DNA of 64,000 bases, taken from positions 62,001 through 126,000 of the forward strand of contig NZ_BDIY01000005.1 of NCBI RefSeq assembly GCF_002072155.1. The letters run 5' to 3'. A program made the translations under genes and the position numbers. This DNA is from Roseovarius sp. A-2. Its GTDB lineage: Bacteria > Pseudomonadota > Alphaproteobacteria > Rhodobacterales > Rhodobacteraceae. Position 1 is the first letter of the stretch. Each line of letters opens with the position of its first letter. The notes under the pieces are model-generated. The model made no database searches. It was not told the DNA's origin and saw only the letters and a list, made by a program, of their open reading frames with translations. Shown here in pieces: positions 43,840 through 53,032 of the stretch.

Positions 43840-44448
43840 TCAGGGCTGCGTTCCGGGGCTCCGCAACGCGCGCAGATCGGCTGCGGTATCGATGTCGCGT
43901 AGCTGGTCGGTCAGCGCGACGCGTTGGCCGTCAAGGCTGTCGATTGTGTCACGCAGCGCATACGCGGTCGACCAGCGCACGCCTTGGAAAAGCCCATCGG
44001 GCACCCGACCGGTGCGGCGTAATCCGATCAGCCAAAAACCGCCGTCATGCGCCGGCCCGACCAGCGCGTCATGCCGTCCAAGGGCGTCGAAGGCACGCGC
44101 GATGTGGGCGGCGCGAATGCCCGGGATATCGGCCCCGATGATGCAGACCGGCCCGGGCGGTGCGTTGCGCAGAAGCCGCCCCATCCGGTCGCCCAGATTG
44201 CCCGGCCCTTGCGGTAGACGCGGCAGATGCGCAGGCCAGACGCGGCTTGTCATCCCGACGCGGTCGGGGCTGACGGCAAGGCTCAGATGCCAGCGGGGGT
44301 CCTCCACCTCGCGCAGGAGCCGCGCGACCTGATGGCGAAACCACCACGCCGCCGCCGTCATGCCGATATCCCGCCCGAGCCGGGTCTTGACGCGCCCGGG
44401 GCGCGGTTCCTTGACCATGACGATCAGCTGCCGCCGCATCCGGTACAT
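43840..44448 (-). CDS. DUF2064 (TIGR04282-type) glycosyltransferase-like protein
   Basis: Encodes 202 residues from ATG 44448, whose first base is shared with the dapE stop (TGATG); a longer frame reaches 44778 within dapE. The fold is GT-A-like, with a nucleotide-binding start VMVKEPRPGRVKTRLGRDIG, a middle CIIGADIPGI, and GPAHDGGFWLIGL, the hallmark of this family. The biological substrate is not known. It is translationally coupled to dapE. Confidence 0.87.
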   Translation of the reverse strand: MYRMRRQLIVMVKEPRPGRVKTRLGRDIGMTAAAWWFRHQVARLLREVEDPRWHLSLAVSPDRVGMTSRVWPAHLPRLPQGPGNLGDRMGRLLRNAPPGPVCIIGADIPGIRAAHIARAFDALGRHDALVGPAHDGGFWLIGLRRTGRVPDGLFQGVRWSTAYALRDTIDSLDGQRVALTDQLRDIDTAADLRALRSPGTQP

Positions 44449-45599
44449 CAGGCGAAATAGTCGCGCAGGATGCGGGCATAGATCGCCTTGAGCTGGTGGA
44501 TCTGCGCCACCTCCACGCGTTCGTCCACCTGGTGCATGGTCTGGCCGACAAGGCCGAATTCCACCACCGGGCAGTGATCCTTGATAAAGCGCGCGTCCGA
44601 CGTGCCCCCCGTGGTCGAGAGTACCGGCACCACACCGGTCTCGGCCTTGACCGCGCCTGCCACAAGGTCCGAAAGCGGGCCGGGCGGGGTCAGGAACGAC
44701 TCGCCCGACACCTTCACCTGCATCGCGCCCGACACGCCGAACTCCTCTGCCACGCGGTCGATCTCGGCTTGCATCCATTGGATGAGACTGGCGCTGTCAT
44801 GGGTATCGTTGAAGCGGATATTGACGGTGGCGCGACACTCGGCGGGGATCACGTTGGTGGCCGGGTTGCCGGTGTCGATGGTGACCACGGCCAGGGTCGA
44901 GGGATCGAAATGCTCGGTGCCCTCATCCAGAGTATGCGAGGACAGCCGGTCCATCAGCCGCGCCATGGCGGGCAGCGGGTTGCAGGCGCGGTGCGGATAG
45001 GCGGAATGGCCCTGCACTCCGGTGATCGTGATCCATGCCGACAGCGAACCGCGCCGCCCGATCTTGATCATCTCGCCCATACGCTCGGGGCAGGTGGGCT
45101 CCCCCACGAGGCAAGCACTCATCCGCTCGCCATTCGCGTCCATCCAGTCGAGCAGGGCGGTGGTGCCGTCCACCGCATCGCCTTCCTCATCGCCGGTGAT
45201 GGCGAGGATCAGCGCGCCCTCAGGCGGGGTTTCTGCCACGAAATCCGTCGCCGCCGCGACAAAGGCCGCGACACCGGATTTCATGTCCGTTGCCCCGCGC
45301 CCGTATAGCACGCCGTTCTTTTCGACCGCGCCGAAGGGCGGCACGCTCCACGCGCCCTCATCGCCCACCGGCACCACGTCGGTATGCCCGTTGAAGCCGA
45401 AGCTGCGCGCCGCGCCCTTGTCGCCCCATCGGGCAAAAAGGTTGCCGACCCCGCCGCGATCCACGCGGGTGCAGGCGAAGCCCGCGCCGCTCAGCACCTC
45501 TTCGAGCAGTTGCAGAGCGCCACCCTCTTCGGGCGTGACCGAGGGGCATTTGATAAGATCGGCGGTGAGACGCGCGGGATCGAGCGGAAAAAGCGGCAT
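44448..45599 (-). CDS. dapE: Succinyl-diaminopimelate desuccinylase DapE
   Basis: A 383-residue M20 dizinc hydrolase of the lysine/meso-diaminopimelate pathway. Zinc and catalytic motifs include [40 protein letters not shown] and, at the end, [16 protein letters not shown]. It supplies DAP to peptidoglycan. The DapC-like aminotransferase at 14.7 kb catalyses the preceding type of step. It overlaps the DUF2064 gene. Confidence 0.95.
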   Translation of the reverse strand: MPLFPLDPARLTADLIKCPSVTPEEGGALQLLEEVLSGAGFACTRVDRGGVGNLFARWGDKGAARSFGFNGHTDVVPVGDEGAWSVPPFGAVEKNGVLYGRGATDMKSGVAAFVAAATDFVAETPPEGALILAITGDEEGDAVDGTTALLDWMDANGERMSACLVGEPTCPERMGEMIKIGRRGSLSAWITITGVQGHSAYPHRACNPLPAMARLMDRLSSHTLDEGTEHFDPSTLAVVTIDTGNPATNVIPAECRATVNIRFNDTHDSASLIQWMQAEIDRVAEEFGVSGAMQVKVSGESFLTPPGPLSDLVAGAVKAETGVVPVLSTTGGTSDARFIKDHCPVVEFGLVGQTMHQVDERVEVAQIHQLKAIYARILRDYFA

Positions 45600-45961
45600 T
45601 TGCGGGGTCCTGTAAGATCAATATCCCCGCCCGGTTAGCGCGGATCGCGCCCATGTGCAAACCGGACCCCGTGACCCGATTGCAAGGGGGCCAGTCTATC
45701 GAACGAATAAATCTTAACACCGATGGAAGTTTTTGGTATTGAAAGACACTTAACAATAAAAACCCGAGGCAGGGCAAGACAGACTTACGGGCCGCCAGAT
45801 CCGCAAAGGGACGCAGATCCTGAGGGACAATGGCCCCGATATCCGGGCAGGATCGCGCGCCGAAAAGCAAGGGCGCGCGTTTTCGGCATCAAGGATCCGA
45901 CGGCCCGCACGGGCCGTGTAACGCTGCGTTTGCGCTGCCTCTCGAAGAGGTGGGGCAGGAC
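45600..45961. other. Intergenic region upstream of the Hint protein gene
   Basis: This stretch of about 360 bases between divergent dapE and the Hint protein holds an AT-rich patch near 45700-45770 (TAATCTT-like runs, TTAACAATAAAAA), the most likely promoter area. It also has a short inverted repeat CGGCCC-GCAC-GGGCCG (45901-45916). No gene or RNA is recognisable. An open frame from 45830 continues into the Hint gene but lacks protein character before ATG 45962. Confidence 0.4.
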
Positions 45962-47572
45962 ATGGTTACGGCATCGAAGCTTCCGGTCGATACCAATGCT
46001 TCGGCGTTGGACATGGCAGAGGCCATCTTTGGCGAGGGGGTGACGGTCGTCAATGCAAGCTATACCGGAGACGACCGTTCTTCGGGAATCTATAGCAGTG
46101 GCGACAGCGTCGCGCCGGGCGTGACACCGTCAGACAGCGGTGTGATCCTGTCGACCGGACGTGCATCGGATTTTACCAACACCCCAAGCAACGCGCCGCC
46201 ATGGGCCTGGTGGGTCAACAACGATGCCAATCAGAGAGACGACACGAGCACCAATACCAGCGGTGTGAACAACGATCCTGCCTTCAATGCGGCCATCGGT
46301 GCCCCGACATTCGACGCCGCGTTCATAGACACTGATTTCATACCCACCGGCGATATGCTGACCATGCAATTCGTCTTTGCCTCAGAGGAATACCCCGAGT
46401 TCACTACAAGTCAGTTCCAGGATTCTGTGGGGGTCTGGATCAACGGTAACTTTGTGCCGATCAGTGTCGGCAACGGCGATACAGCACCGAACAATATCAA
46501 CGACGAGTCCAACGCTAATCTGTTCGTCGATAACACCAACAGCGATTTCAATACCGAGATGGACGGGTTCACCGTCACGATGAGCCTGACTATCCCGGTC
46601 AACGCGAATGAAGTGAATTCGATCCGCATCGGTATCGCCGATGTGAATGATGCCAATTTCGACTCGAACCTCCTGATCGCGGCGGACAGTGTGCAGACCA
46701 CGTTGGTCGCGGGCGATGACACGACGACGCTGTTTCCAGATGGCTCGCGTACGCTCGATCTTCTGGCCAATGACATCAACAACACTGCCGGAACGCTGAC
46801 GATCACCCATCTGAACGGAAAGGCGGTCTCGGCGGGCGATATCGTCACGCTGAATTCAGGCCAGCAGATCCAGCTTAACGCCGATGGCACGATCGAAATT
46901 ATCGGCGATGGCGATACCGAACTCTTCAACTTTACCTACGAGGTCGAAAGCAGCACGGGACAGACCGATGTGGGCTTTGTCATCGTCGACTCGGTGCCCT
47001 GTTTCGTCGCAGGAACGCTCATCCGCACGCCCGGCGGTGAGGTGGCGGTCGAGACCTTGCAGCCCGGTGATCTGGTCCTGACGCAGGATGACGGCGCGCA
47101 ACCCCTGCGCTGGATCGGGCGGCGCAAGGTGATGGCGGCGGCCGACTTTGCGCCTGTTCGCATCGCCGCTGACACCTTTGGTGCGCATCGCGAATTGCTT
47201 CTGTCACCGCTGCACCGGGTGCTGATCCGCGACAGTGTCGCGGAGTTGCTGTTCGGCGAGCGCGAGGTGCTGGTGGCGGCGCGCGATCTGGTCAATGACC
47301 GCACGGTGCGGCGGATCGAGGGCGGCGAGGTGGAGTATGTGCATATTCTCTTCGATCGGCATCAGGTGGTGTTCTCCGAAGGCCTGCCGACCGAAAGCTT
47401 TCTGCCCGGACCGCAGACCGCGCACAGCTTCGAGGCCGAGATCGTCGAGGAGATTTGCGCGCTCTTCCCAGAGATCGACCCGGAAACAGGCGCGGGCTAC
47501 AGCCCCGCTGCACGGCGCACCCTCAAGCAATACGAGGCGCGGCTCTTGATGATCAGCGCGCACGCGGCCTGA
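45962..47572 (+). CDS. Choice-of-anchor L domain protein with C-terminal Hint (hedgehog/intein) domain
   Basis: Encodes 536 residues from ATG 45962, with GGGGCAGGA upstream; the frame is open from 45830. There is no Sec signal. The acidic, Asn/Asp/Thr-rich N-terminal part (about 1-330) has SGVILSTGRASDF and TMQFVFASEEYPEF, the marks of the choice-of-anchor L beta-sandwich seen in exported adhesin-like proteins. Then VPCFVAGTLIRTPGGEVAVE, with Cys347 as splice/cleavage nucleophile, opens a Hint_2 domain that continues through LLLSPLHRVLIRD. Hint domains of this class sit at the end of type I-exported proteins. Autocleavage is an inference. The next Hint-like gene starts one base after this stop. 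Confidence 0.85.
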   Translation: MVTASKLPVDTNASALDMAEAIFGEGVTVVNASYTGDDRSSGIYSSGDSVAPGVTPSDSGVILSTGRASDFTNTPSNAPPWAWWVNNDANQRDDTSTNTSGVNNDPAFNAAIGAPTFDAAFIDTDFIPTGDMLTMQFVFASEEYPEFTTSQFQDSVGVWINGNFVPISVGNGDTAPNNINDESNANLFVDNTNSDFNTEMDGFTVTMSLTIPVNANEVNSIRIGIADVNDANFDSNLLIAADSVQTTLVAGDDTTTLFPDGSRTLDLLANDINNTAGTLTITHLNGKAVSAGDIVTLNSGQQIQLNADGTIEIIGDGDTELFNFTYEVESSTGQTDVGFVIVDSVPCFVAGTLIRTPGGEVAVETLQPGDLVLTQDDGAQPLRWIGRRKVMAAADFAPVRIAADTFGAHRELLLSPLHRVLIRDSVAELLFGEREVLVAARDLVNDRTVRRIEGGEVEYVHILFDRHQVVFSEGLPTESFLPGPQTAHSFEAEIVEEICALFPEIDPETGAGYSPAARRTLKQYEARLLMISAHAA

Positions 47573-47573
47573 G

Positions 47574-48665
47574 ATGGGCTGGATCGCTTTCACCGACCAG
47601 ACCGGCGGGCATTTCATGCCGCAGGGATTGGGAGAGTGCCCGACCGGCACCCTGGCCCCGCCGGCGCCGGACGCGCTGATGCCTCGCGGGACGCTGATGA
47701 TCGAGACACGCCCGGCTGCGGAGTCGCGCCCGCAGACCTTGCTGTCCTTCAGCCGCAGCCACCCCTGGCGCGGTAGTTTCTCTGTGCAGGCGCTGCCCTC
47801 GGGCGGGATCACGCTGATCGAGACACAGGCGGACGACCTGCGCCACGCAACGCTGCCCTACCGGATCGACGACCGCACCGACAGCCTGCGCATCACCTAT
47901 AGCTGGGACGCGCCGGGCCGGTGGGCGCGGCTCTCGGTCGAGCGGCCGGATGTGTTCGGTCTGACCTCGGTCGCGCTGGTGCCGCCGCATCCGATCCCGC
48001 TGTCGGACATGCGCACGGTCTTCACCGATCCGCGTCAACGCGTAATGGATCGCGAGGTGATCTTCGCCGCATTGTCGTCGCGGGTCGAGCCGGTGGGGCC
48101 AATGCCAGGGCTCAGCGCCACGGTGCCGGTGCTGACGCCGGGCGGCTATGTGGCGGCGGGTCGACTGCGACGGGCCGACCAGGTGTTGACCACCGATGGC
48201 GCGCCGGTGCCGGTGCTGCAAAGCCTGAATCGCCGGGTTCCGGCGCTTGGCAGTTTTCGGCCGGTGCGCCTGCGCGCGCCTTACTTCGGCCTGCGCCGCG
48301 ATATCGTCGTAGCCCCGCACCAGCGCCTGGTGATCCGCGGATCGGAGGTGGAATACCTGTTCAATTCCGAGGCCGTGCTGGTCCCGGCACGCTATCTGGT
48401 CAACGGATTTTCGGCACTCTTCGCCGAGAGCCCGATGATGGTGAGCTATCACAATCTGCTGTTGCCAGGCCACGAAGAGATCGACGCCGCCGGAACCCAG
48501 ACCGAAAGCCTTTATATCGGGCGGTTGCGACGCAAGCCGGACCTGATCGGATGCAGCCTGCTGGAGGCCTGCGATCGCGCGCGCCTGCCGGAACATCCCA
48601 GGCCGCTCTGGCCGGTGCTGAAACCCTATGAGGCAATCACGCTGGCGATGAACCGCGCGGCGTGA
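47574..48665 (+). CDS. Second Hint-domain-like protein, nucleophile cysteine absent
   Basis: Encodes 363 residues. It starts MGWIAFTDQTGGHFMPQGLG and has a beta-rich first part (MLIETR-like MIETRPAAESRPQTL, SFSRSHPWRGSFSVQALPSGG). The part corresponding to Hint_2 runs from LSATVPVLTPGGYVAAGRL, where the first protein has CFVAGTLIRTPGG, to IVVAPHQRLVIRG, which aligns with the SPLHRVLI block. The Cys nucleophile position is Thr here, so self-processing is doubtful while the fold seems kept. It is one base after the first Hint gene and certainly co-transcribed. The last 60 residues are basic and helical. Function is unknown. Confidence 0.75.
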   Translation: MGWIAFTDQTGGHFMPQGLGECPTGTLAPPAPDALMPRGTLMIETRPAAESRPQTLLSFSRSHPWRGSFSVQALPSGGITLIETQADDLRHATLPYRIDDRTDSLRITYSWDAPGRWARLSVERPDVFGLTSVALVPPHPIPLSDMRTVFTDPRQRVMDREVIFAALSSRVEPVGPMPGLSATVPVLTPGGYVAAGRLRRADQVLTTDGAPVPVLQSLNRRVPALGSFRPVRLRAPYFGLRRDIVVAPHQRLVIRGSEVEYLFNSEAVLVPARYLVNGFSALFAESPMMVSYHNLLLPGHEEIDAAGTQTESLYIGRLRRKPDLIGCSLLEACDRARLPEHPRPLWPVLKPYEAITLAMNRAA

Positions 48666-48695
48666 GGGGGCAGCGTCTTCAGTTTTATGCTCCGG

Positions 48696-49739
48696 TCAGC
48701 CCTGGTGTTCGGCCCCGATGCCATCGAACATGGTGCGCAGGTCGATGGTGCTGTCGACACCGATCCGGTCGAAGCAGTCGTCGAGCCAGGTTGCCGCCGT
48801 CTCGCGTCCGATATCGCGCAGCCGCGTGAGGAAGGCCCATTCGACATTCATCTTGGATGATGCCCCCATCGGTTTGAGCGCGTCTTCGTTCTGGATCAGG
48901 TGGACCTTGACGGGCCGGTAGTGATCGGTCGAAAGCTTGCCCTGCGCTATCAGCCGGTCGACGAAGTCGATGGCGCGCAGCTCTTTCAGCAGGCTGGCGT
49001 TGAAGCTGATCTCGTTCACGCGGTTCTCGATCTCCTGCGCCGAGCGCGGCACGCCTTTGCGCTCGATCGGATTGATCTGGACGATCAGGATGTCATCGGT
49101 GCCGGTCTTGCCATAGAGCGGAAACAACGCCGGGTTGCCCATGTAGCCGCCATCCCAATAGGGCACGCCGTCGATCTCCACCGCGCGGTAGATATGCGGC
49201 AGGCAGGCCGAGGCCATGACCATGTCAGCGGTCAGATGCTCACGCGGGAAGACCTTGACGCGCCCGGTCTCGACATTGGTGGCCGAGACGAACAACTCGA
49301 AGGCGGTGCATTTGCGCACCATCTCGAAATCAATGCTGTCCTCGACCAGATCACGCAGCGGATTGATGTTCATCGGGTTGAGTTGGTACGGCGAGGCAAC
49401 GCCGGTAAGCGCGTTCATGAAGTGATAGAACGGGTTGTTTTCCAGCCCCCAGTTTCCGGTCAGCCGGTCCATCGGCGTGCGTTGCAGGGGCGTGTGTTGG
49501 GCGCTGGCACTCATCGCGCGCCAGAACTGGTCGAGCGCGGCGCGCGCGCCCTCGGGCCCGGCCCGGGTATAGCCGTCGGCGAGCGCCACCGCGTTCATCG
49601 CCCCTGCCGAGGTGCCCGAGATGCCTGCGATGCGCAGGCGGCCGTCCTCGAGCAGATAGTCGAGCACGCCCCAGGAGAAGGCCCCATGCGCACCACCGCC
49701 CTGGAGTGCGAGATTGATCGGTTTGGGGGTCTTCGGCAT
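48696..49739 (-). CDS. Patatin-like phospholipase with DUF3734-type C-terminus
   Basis: A 347-residue patatin-family lipid acyl hydrolase. The oxyanion GGGAHGAF, catalytic Ser in GTSAG (about residue 44) and Asp in DGGYMGN (about 199) give the Ser-Asp dyad. The length and the extended C-terminal half (ISFNASLLKELRAIDFVDRL, and VHLIQNEDAL near its end) match the DUF3734 class, associated with PHA granules or membrane lipids in some bacteria. There is no signal peptide. It converges with the second Hint gene. Confidence 0.88.
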   Translation of the reverse strand: MPKTPKPINLALQGGGAHGAFSWGVLDYLLEDGRLRIAGISGTSAGAMNAVALADGYTRAGPEGARAALDQFWRAMSASAQHTPLQRTPMDRLTGNWGLENNPFYHFMNALTGVASPYQLNPMNINPLRDLVEDSIDFEMVRKCTAFELFVSATNVETGRVKVFPREHLTADMVMASACLPHIYRAVEIDGVPYWDGGYMGNPALFPLYGKTGTDDILIVQINPIERKGVPRSAQEIENRVNEISFNASLLKELRAIDFVDRLIAQGKLSTDHYRPVKVHLIQNEDALKPMGASSKMNVEWAFLTRLRDIGRETAATWLDDCFDRIGVDSTIDLRTMFDGIGAEHQG

Positions 49740-50051
49740 GGGTATCCCTTTCTGCTGCGTCGCGGCATGTTTTCACGCATAGCCGAAATCCGCGCGCAGC
49801 CATAGGGGGAATGCCGCGCAGAGGTGTCACGGGTCTGTGTGGCAGCCGGGTCATGCCCGCTCTGTCGGCACCGCAGGCGTTTCGGTCGATCTGTGACATG
49901 GAACCGTTTGGCCGTTTGGCAATTTCGCGCCGGATTTCGCGCCAGACCGTGTGCGATCTGCCTAAAAAATGTGCACAGTTCACCCCCATTCAGGATTGTG
50001 CCCTGTGGTGCTTGCCCTGTCACGGGCGGCGACGCTTTGCTGGAACAGCAG
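49740..50051. other. Intergenic leader upstream of the guanidine riboswitch
   Basis: No gene is supported here. It holds a 9-bp direct repeat TTTCGCGCC (49923-49931 and 49935-49943), a perfect TGTGCACA palindrome (49970-49977) next to TAAAAAAT, and then the riboswitch. These are likely promoter and operator elements, but neither a clear sigma70 nor a sigma54 promoter could be fixed by eye. Confidence 0.4.
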
Positions 50052-50153
50052 GCCGCTTAGGGTTCCGTCCGCAAACGCGGAGACTGGTCCGAGAAGCGGC
50101 ACCCGCGTGGCAAATTCCGCGACGGGCACACGGCGGGGCAAAATCCCGGGAGA
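50052..50153 (+). ncRNA. Guanidine-I riboswitch (ykkC class) aptamer
   Basis: P1 is a perfect 7-bp helix GCCGCTT (50052-50058) / AAGCGGC (50094-50100). The conserved aptamer blocks follow one another in the right order: AGGGTTCCG (50059-50067), a TCCGC-AAAC-GCGGA hairpin (50068-50081), ACTGGTCCGAGA (50083-50094), then ACGGCGGGGC (50130-50139) and TCCCGGGAGA (50144-50153). This is the consensus of the ykkC/guanidine-I class, which binds guanidinium and turns on guanidine export, carboxylation or import genes. It ends 100 bases before the ATG of a five-gene transport and hydrolysis operon. The match is strong and the context fits. Confidence 0.93.
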
Positions 50154-50253
50154 CTTTCCTGCGCAGGTTTCGTCCGCGCCCGATGTCCATGTTCCGCCTG
50201 CGGCGCGAAATCCTTCAGTCACTTCGGCGGGACGCATCACGGGAGACTTACGC

Positions 50254-51318
50254 ATGAAGACGTCCCTTCTCACCGCGACCGCGCTTTCGGCAGGGCTCTT
50301 GTCGGCGATGGTGCCTGCCGCATTCGCCCAGGAAAAGACCGAGTTCAAGCTGGCCTGGTCAATCTATGTCGGCTGGATGCCCTGGGGCTATCTCGAGGAT
50401 AGTGGCATCATGGACAAATGGGCCGAGAAATACGGCATCACCGTCGATATCGTGCAGATCAACGATTACGTGGAATCGATCAACCAATACACTGCGGGCG
50501 CCTTTGACGGCGTGTCGGCCACCAACATGGACACGCTGTCGATCCCCGCAGGCAGCGGCGTGGACACCACCGCGCTGATCGTGGGGGATTATTCCAACGG
50601 AAATGACGCGGTAATCCTAAAGGGCGAGGGCGGTATCGCCGATCTCGCGGGCAAGCCGGTCAATCTGGTGGAGTTGTCGGTCTCGCATTACCTGCTGGCG
50701 CGCGGGCTCGACAGTGTCGGGCTGTCCGAGTCGGATCTGGCCGGGGTCATCAATACCTCGGATGCCGACATGATCGCCGCCTATGCCACTGACGACGTGC
50801 AGGCGGTCGTCACCTGGAACCCGCTGGTGTCGGAAATCCTGAACTCCAACCCAGAGGCCAACACGGTCTTCGACAGCTCGATGATTCCCGGAGAAATCCT
50901 CGATCTGATGGTGGTGAACACGCAGACGCTTGCGGATAATCCTGATTTCGGCAAGGCCGTGGCAGGGACCTGGTACGAGGTGATGGGGCTGATGAAAGCA
51001 GGCGACGAGGCCGTGCTGAGCGCGCTCGCCGAGGCTTCGGGCACCGACCTTGACGGCTACAAGGCGCAGCTTGCGGCGACCCAGATGCTCTATGATCCGG
51101 CCGATGCCGTGGCGCAGGCAAGCGCCGAGAACCTGCCCGCCACGATGACCGGAGTGGCCGGGTTCCTCTTCGACAAGGGCATTCTGGGCGAGGGCGCACC
51201 GAGCGCCGATTTCGTCGGCGTGTCCTATCCTGATGGCTCGGTCTCGGGCAACCCGGATAATGTGAGGTTCCGTTTTGACGCCACCTATATGCAGATGGCC
51301 GCCGATGGCGCGCTCTGA
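50254..51318 (+). CDS. Guanidine-linked ABC transporter substrate-binding protein
   Basis: Encodes 354 residues from ATG 50254, with GGGAGA (50241-50246) before it. An open frame from 49969 runs through the riboswitch and is not coding. A Sec signal (LLTATALSAGLLSAMVPAAFA) is followed by a NMT1/TauA-type binding fold: FKLAWSIYVGWMPWGYLEDS, VDIVQINDYVESINQYTAG, and AVVTWNPLVSEIL. The family is the one usually found beside urea carboxylase (guanidine carboxylase) genes and labelled a putative urea binder. Given the riboswitch, the likely ligand is guanidine. The fold, with W/Y-rich pocket segments, would suit a small cation. It works in the periplasm with the next two genes. Confidence 0.88.
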   Translation: MKTSLLTATALSAGLLSAMVPAAFAQEKTEFKLAWSIYVGWMPWGYLEDSGIMDKWAEKYGITVDIVQINDYVESINQYTAGAFDGVSATNMDTLSIPAGSGVDTTALIVGDYSNGNDAVILKGEGGIADLAGKPVNLVELSVSHYLLARGLDSVGLSESDLAGVINTSDADMIAAYATDDVQAVVTWNPLVSEILNSNPEANTVFDSSMIPGEILDLMVVNTQTLADNPDFGKAVAGTWYEVMGLMKAGDEAVLSALAEASGTDLDGYKAQLAATQMLYDPADAVAQASAENLPATMTGVAGFLFDKGILGEGAPSADFVGVSYPDGSVSGNPDNVRFRFDATYMQMAADGAL

Positions 51319-51325
51319 TCCGGGG

Positions 51326-51352
51326 GGCGGCCGACGACGGTGGCGGGCCGCC
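51326..51352 (+). terminator. Hairpin between the binding-protein and permease genes
   Basis: A 7-bp stem GGCGGCC / GGCCGCC occupies the 41-base gap. There is no T run, so it is more likely an mRNA-stabilising or processing structure that lets the binding protein be made in excess. Confidence 0.35.
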
Positions 51353-51359
51353 TGACCCC

Positions 51360-52172
51360 ATGCGCCTGATCAACCAAAGGCCCCCGCGCCCGATGGTGGT
51401 GCTGCTCGTTGCGCTGCCCTTCGTGCTGGTGCTGATCGCCTATGGCGTCGCCTCGGATATGCGCCTCGCGGTAAACCCGGCGGACAAGCTCCTGCCTGCG
51501 CCCGCCACCATAGCCGAGACCGCGCAGCGACTCTTTACCCAGGGCGACCGGCGCACCGGCGATATCGTGTTATGGAAGGATACCTTCGCCTCGCTGACGC
51601 GGTTGTTGGGCGGGGTCGGAATCGCCGCCGCGCTGTCGCTGAGCTTGGGCATGATAATCGGGCTTTTGCCGATTGCCCGCGCGATGCTGTCGGGCTTTGT
51701 CGCGGTGGTGTCGATGGTGCCGCCGCTGGCGATTTTGCCGATCCTCTTCATCATGCTGGGCCTGGGCGAGTTGTCCAAGGTGGTGCTGATCGTGATCGGC
51801 ATCACGCCTTTCATGACGCGCGATCTGGCGCAGCGCGTGCTGGATATTCCGCATGAACAGATGGTCAAGGCGCAGACGCTGGGGGCGTCGTCGCTGGTGA
51901 TCGCGCTCCGGGTGGCGCTGCCGCAGGTGCTGCCACGTCTGATTTCCAACATCCGGTTGTCGCTGGGCTCGGCGTGGCTGTTTCTCATCGCCGCCGAGGC
52001 GGTGGCCTCGGATGTGGGGCTGGGCTACCGGATTTTCCTGGTGCGCCGTTACCTGGCGATGGACGTGATCCTGACCTACGTGATCTGGATCACACTCCTG
52101 GCCTTCGTGCTGGACTGGCTGCTCAAGACCCTGTCGCGCCGTGCCTTTCCGTGGATGGAGGCGGGGTTGTGA
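51360..52172 (+). CDS. ABC transporter permease (guanidine operon)
   Basis: A 270-residue inner-membrane permease with about six helices. The BPD_transp_1 EAA loop, which contacts the ATPase, reads EQMVKAQTLGASSLVIALRV, followed by ALPQVLPRLISNIRLSLG. It is of the TauC/SsuC type. Its TGA overlaps the GTG start of the ATPase gene, so the two are translationally coupled. It forms the importer with the proteins encoded on either side. Confidence 0.92.
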   Translation: MRLINQRPPRPMVVLLVALPFVLVLIAYGVASDMRLAVNPADKLLPAPATIAETAQRLFTQGDRRTGDIVLWKDTFASLTRLLGGVGIAAALSLSLGMIIGLLPIARAMLSGFVAVVSMVPPLAILPILFIMLGLGELSKVVLIVIGITPFMTRDLAQRVLDIPHEQMVKAQTLGASSLVIALRVALPQVLPRLISNIRLSLGSAWLFLIAAEAVASDVGLGYRIFLVRRYLAMDVILTYVIWITLLAFVLDWLLKTLSRRAFPWMEAGL

Positions 52173-52936
52173 GCTTTGTCACCGTATCGAATGTCTGGCA
52201 GGCCTACGGCGGGCGGTCGATCCTGGAGCGGGTCAGCGTCAGCGTCGAGGAGGGCGAGTTCGTTTCGATCGTGGGGGCCTCGGGCTGTGGCAAGTCCACC
52301 TTTCTGCGCCTGCTGCTGGCCGATGAGCGCCCCACGCGCGGCGAGATCCGCATTGATGGCGGCGCGCCCGCGCAAGAACCCAATCCAGAACGCGGCGTGG
52401 TCTTTCAGCGCTATTCGGTCTTTCCGCATCTCACCGTGCGCGAGAACCTGATCGCGGGCGAGGGCTTTGCCACCGTGCTGGGCCGCCTGCGCGGCGCGCG
52501 CCGCCGGGCCGCGGTCGAGCGCGCGGATGCGATGCTGGAACGGATCGGTCTCAATCATGTGGCGGATCACTATCCGGCCGCGCTCTCGGGGGGCATGCAG
52601 CAGCGTCTGGCCATCGGTCAGGCGATGACCGCCAAGCCCCGCGTGCTGTTGCTGGACGAGCCGTTCGGCGCACTCGACCCCGGCACGCGCGTTGCGATGC
52701 ACGAATTTCTGACCGAATTGCAGCGCGAGACCCGGATGACCGTCTTCATGGTCTCGCACGATCTGGAAGAGGCGTTCAAGCTGGGCGACCGGGTTCTGGT
52801 CTTCGACAAGCCCCGCCGGGACCCGCAGGATCCGGGGCTTTTCGGGGCCACCATCACCTATGATTTCGACGCCCGCGATGGCGGTATCCCGTTCCAGAAC
52901 ACTCTGGAGCGATACCCGACGCTGGCCGTTGGATGA
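52169..52936 (+). CDS. ABC transporter ATP-binding protein (guanidine operon)
   Basis: Encodes 255 residues from GTG 52169, chosen because it overlaps the permease stop (GTGA) and has GGAGGCGGG upstream. Walker A is GASGCGKST, the Q-loop is in VVFQRYSVFPHLTV, the signature is LSGGMQQRLAIGQAM, Walker B is LLLDEPFGALD, and the H-loop is in MVSHDLEEAF. The C-terminus is extended (RRDPQDPGLFGATITYDFDA). It is of TauB/SsuB type and powers import. Confidence 0.93.
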   Translation: MSFVTVSNVWQAYGGRSILERVSVSVEEGEFVSIVGASGCGKSTFLRLLLADERPTRGEIRIDGGAPAQEPNPERGVVFQRYSVFPHLTVRENLIAGEGFATVLGRLRGARRRAAVERADAMLERIGLNHVADHYPAALSGGMQQRLAIGQAMTAKPRVLLLDEPFGALDPGTRVAMHEFLTELQRETRMTVFMVSHDLEEAFKLGDRVLVFDKPRRDPQDPGLFGATITYDFDARDGGIPFQNTLERYPTLAVG

Positions 52937-53032
52937 TCTTTGCCGATCTGCGCCGCCGGGCCCCGCAGATCGGCCCCGCCGAGGCCCGGAAACCGCCCCG
53001 CGCAAACAGGGGCACAGGACGAGGAGAACCCC

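Noticed and set aside
49969..50253. N-terminal extension of the guanidine-binding protein
   Set aside because: It runs through the riboswitch aptamer. The signal peptide and ribosome site fix the start at 50254.
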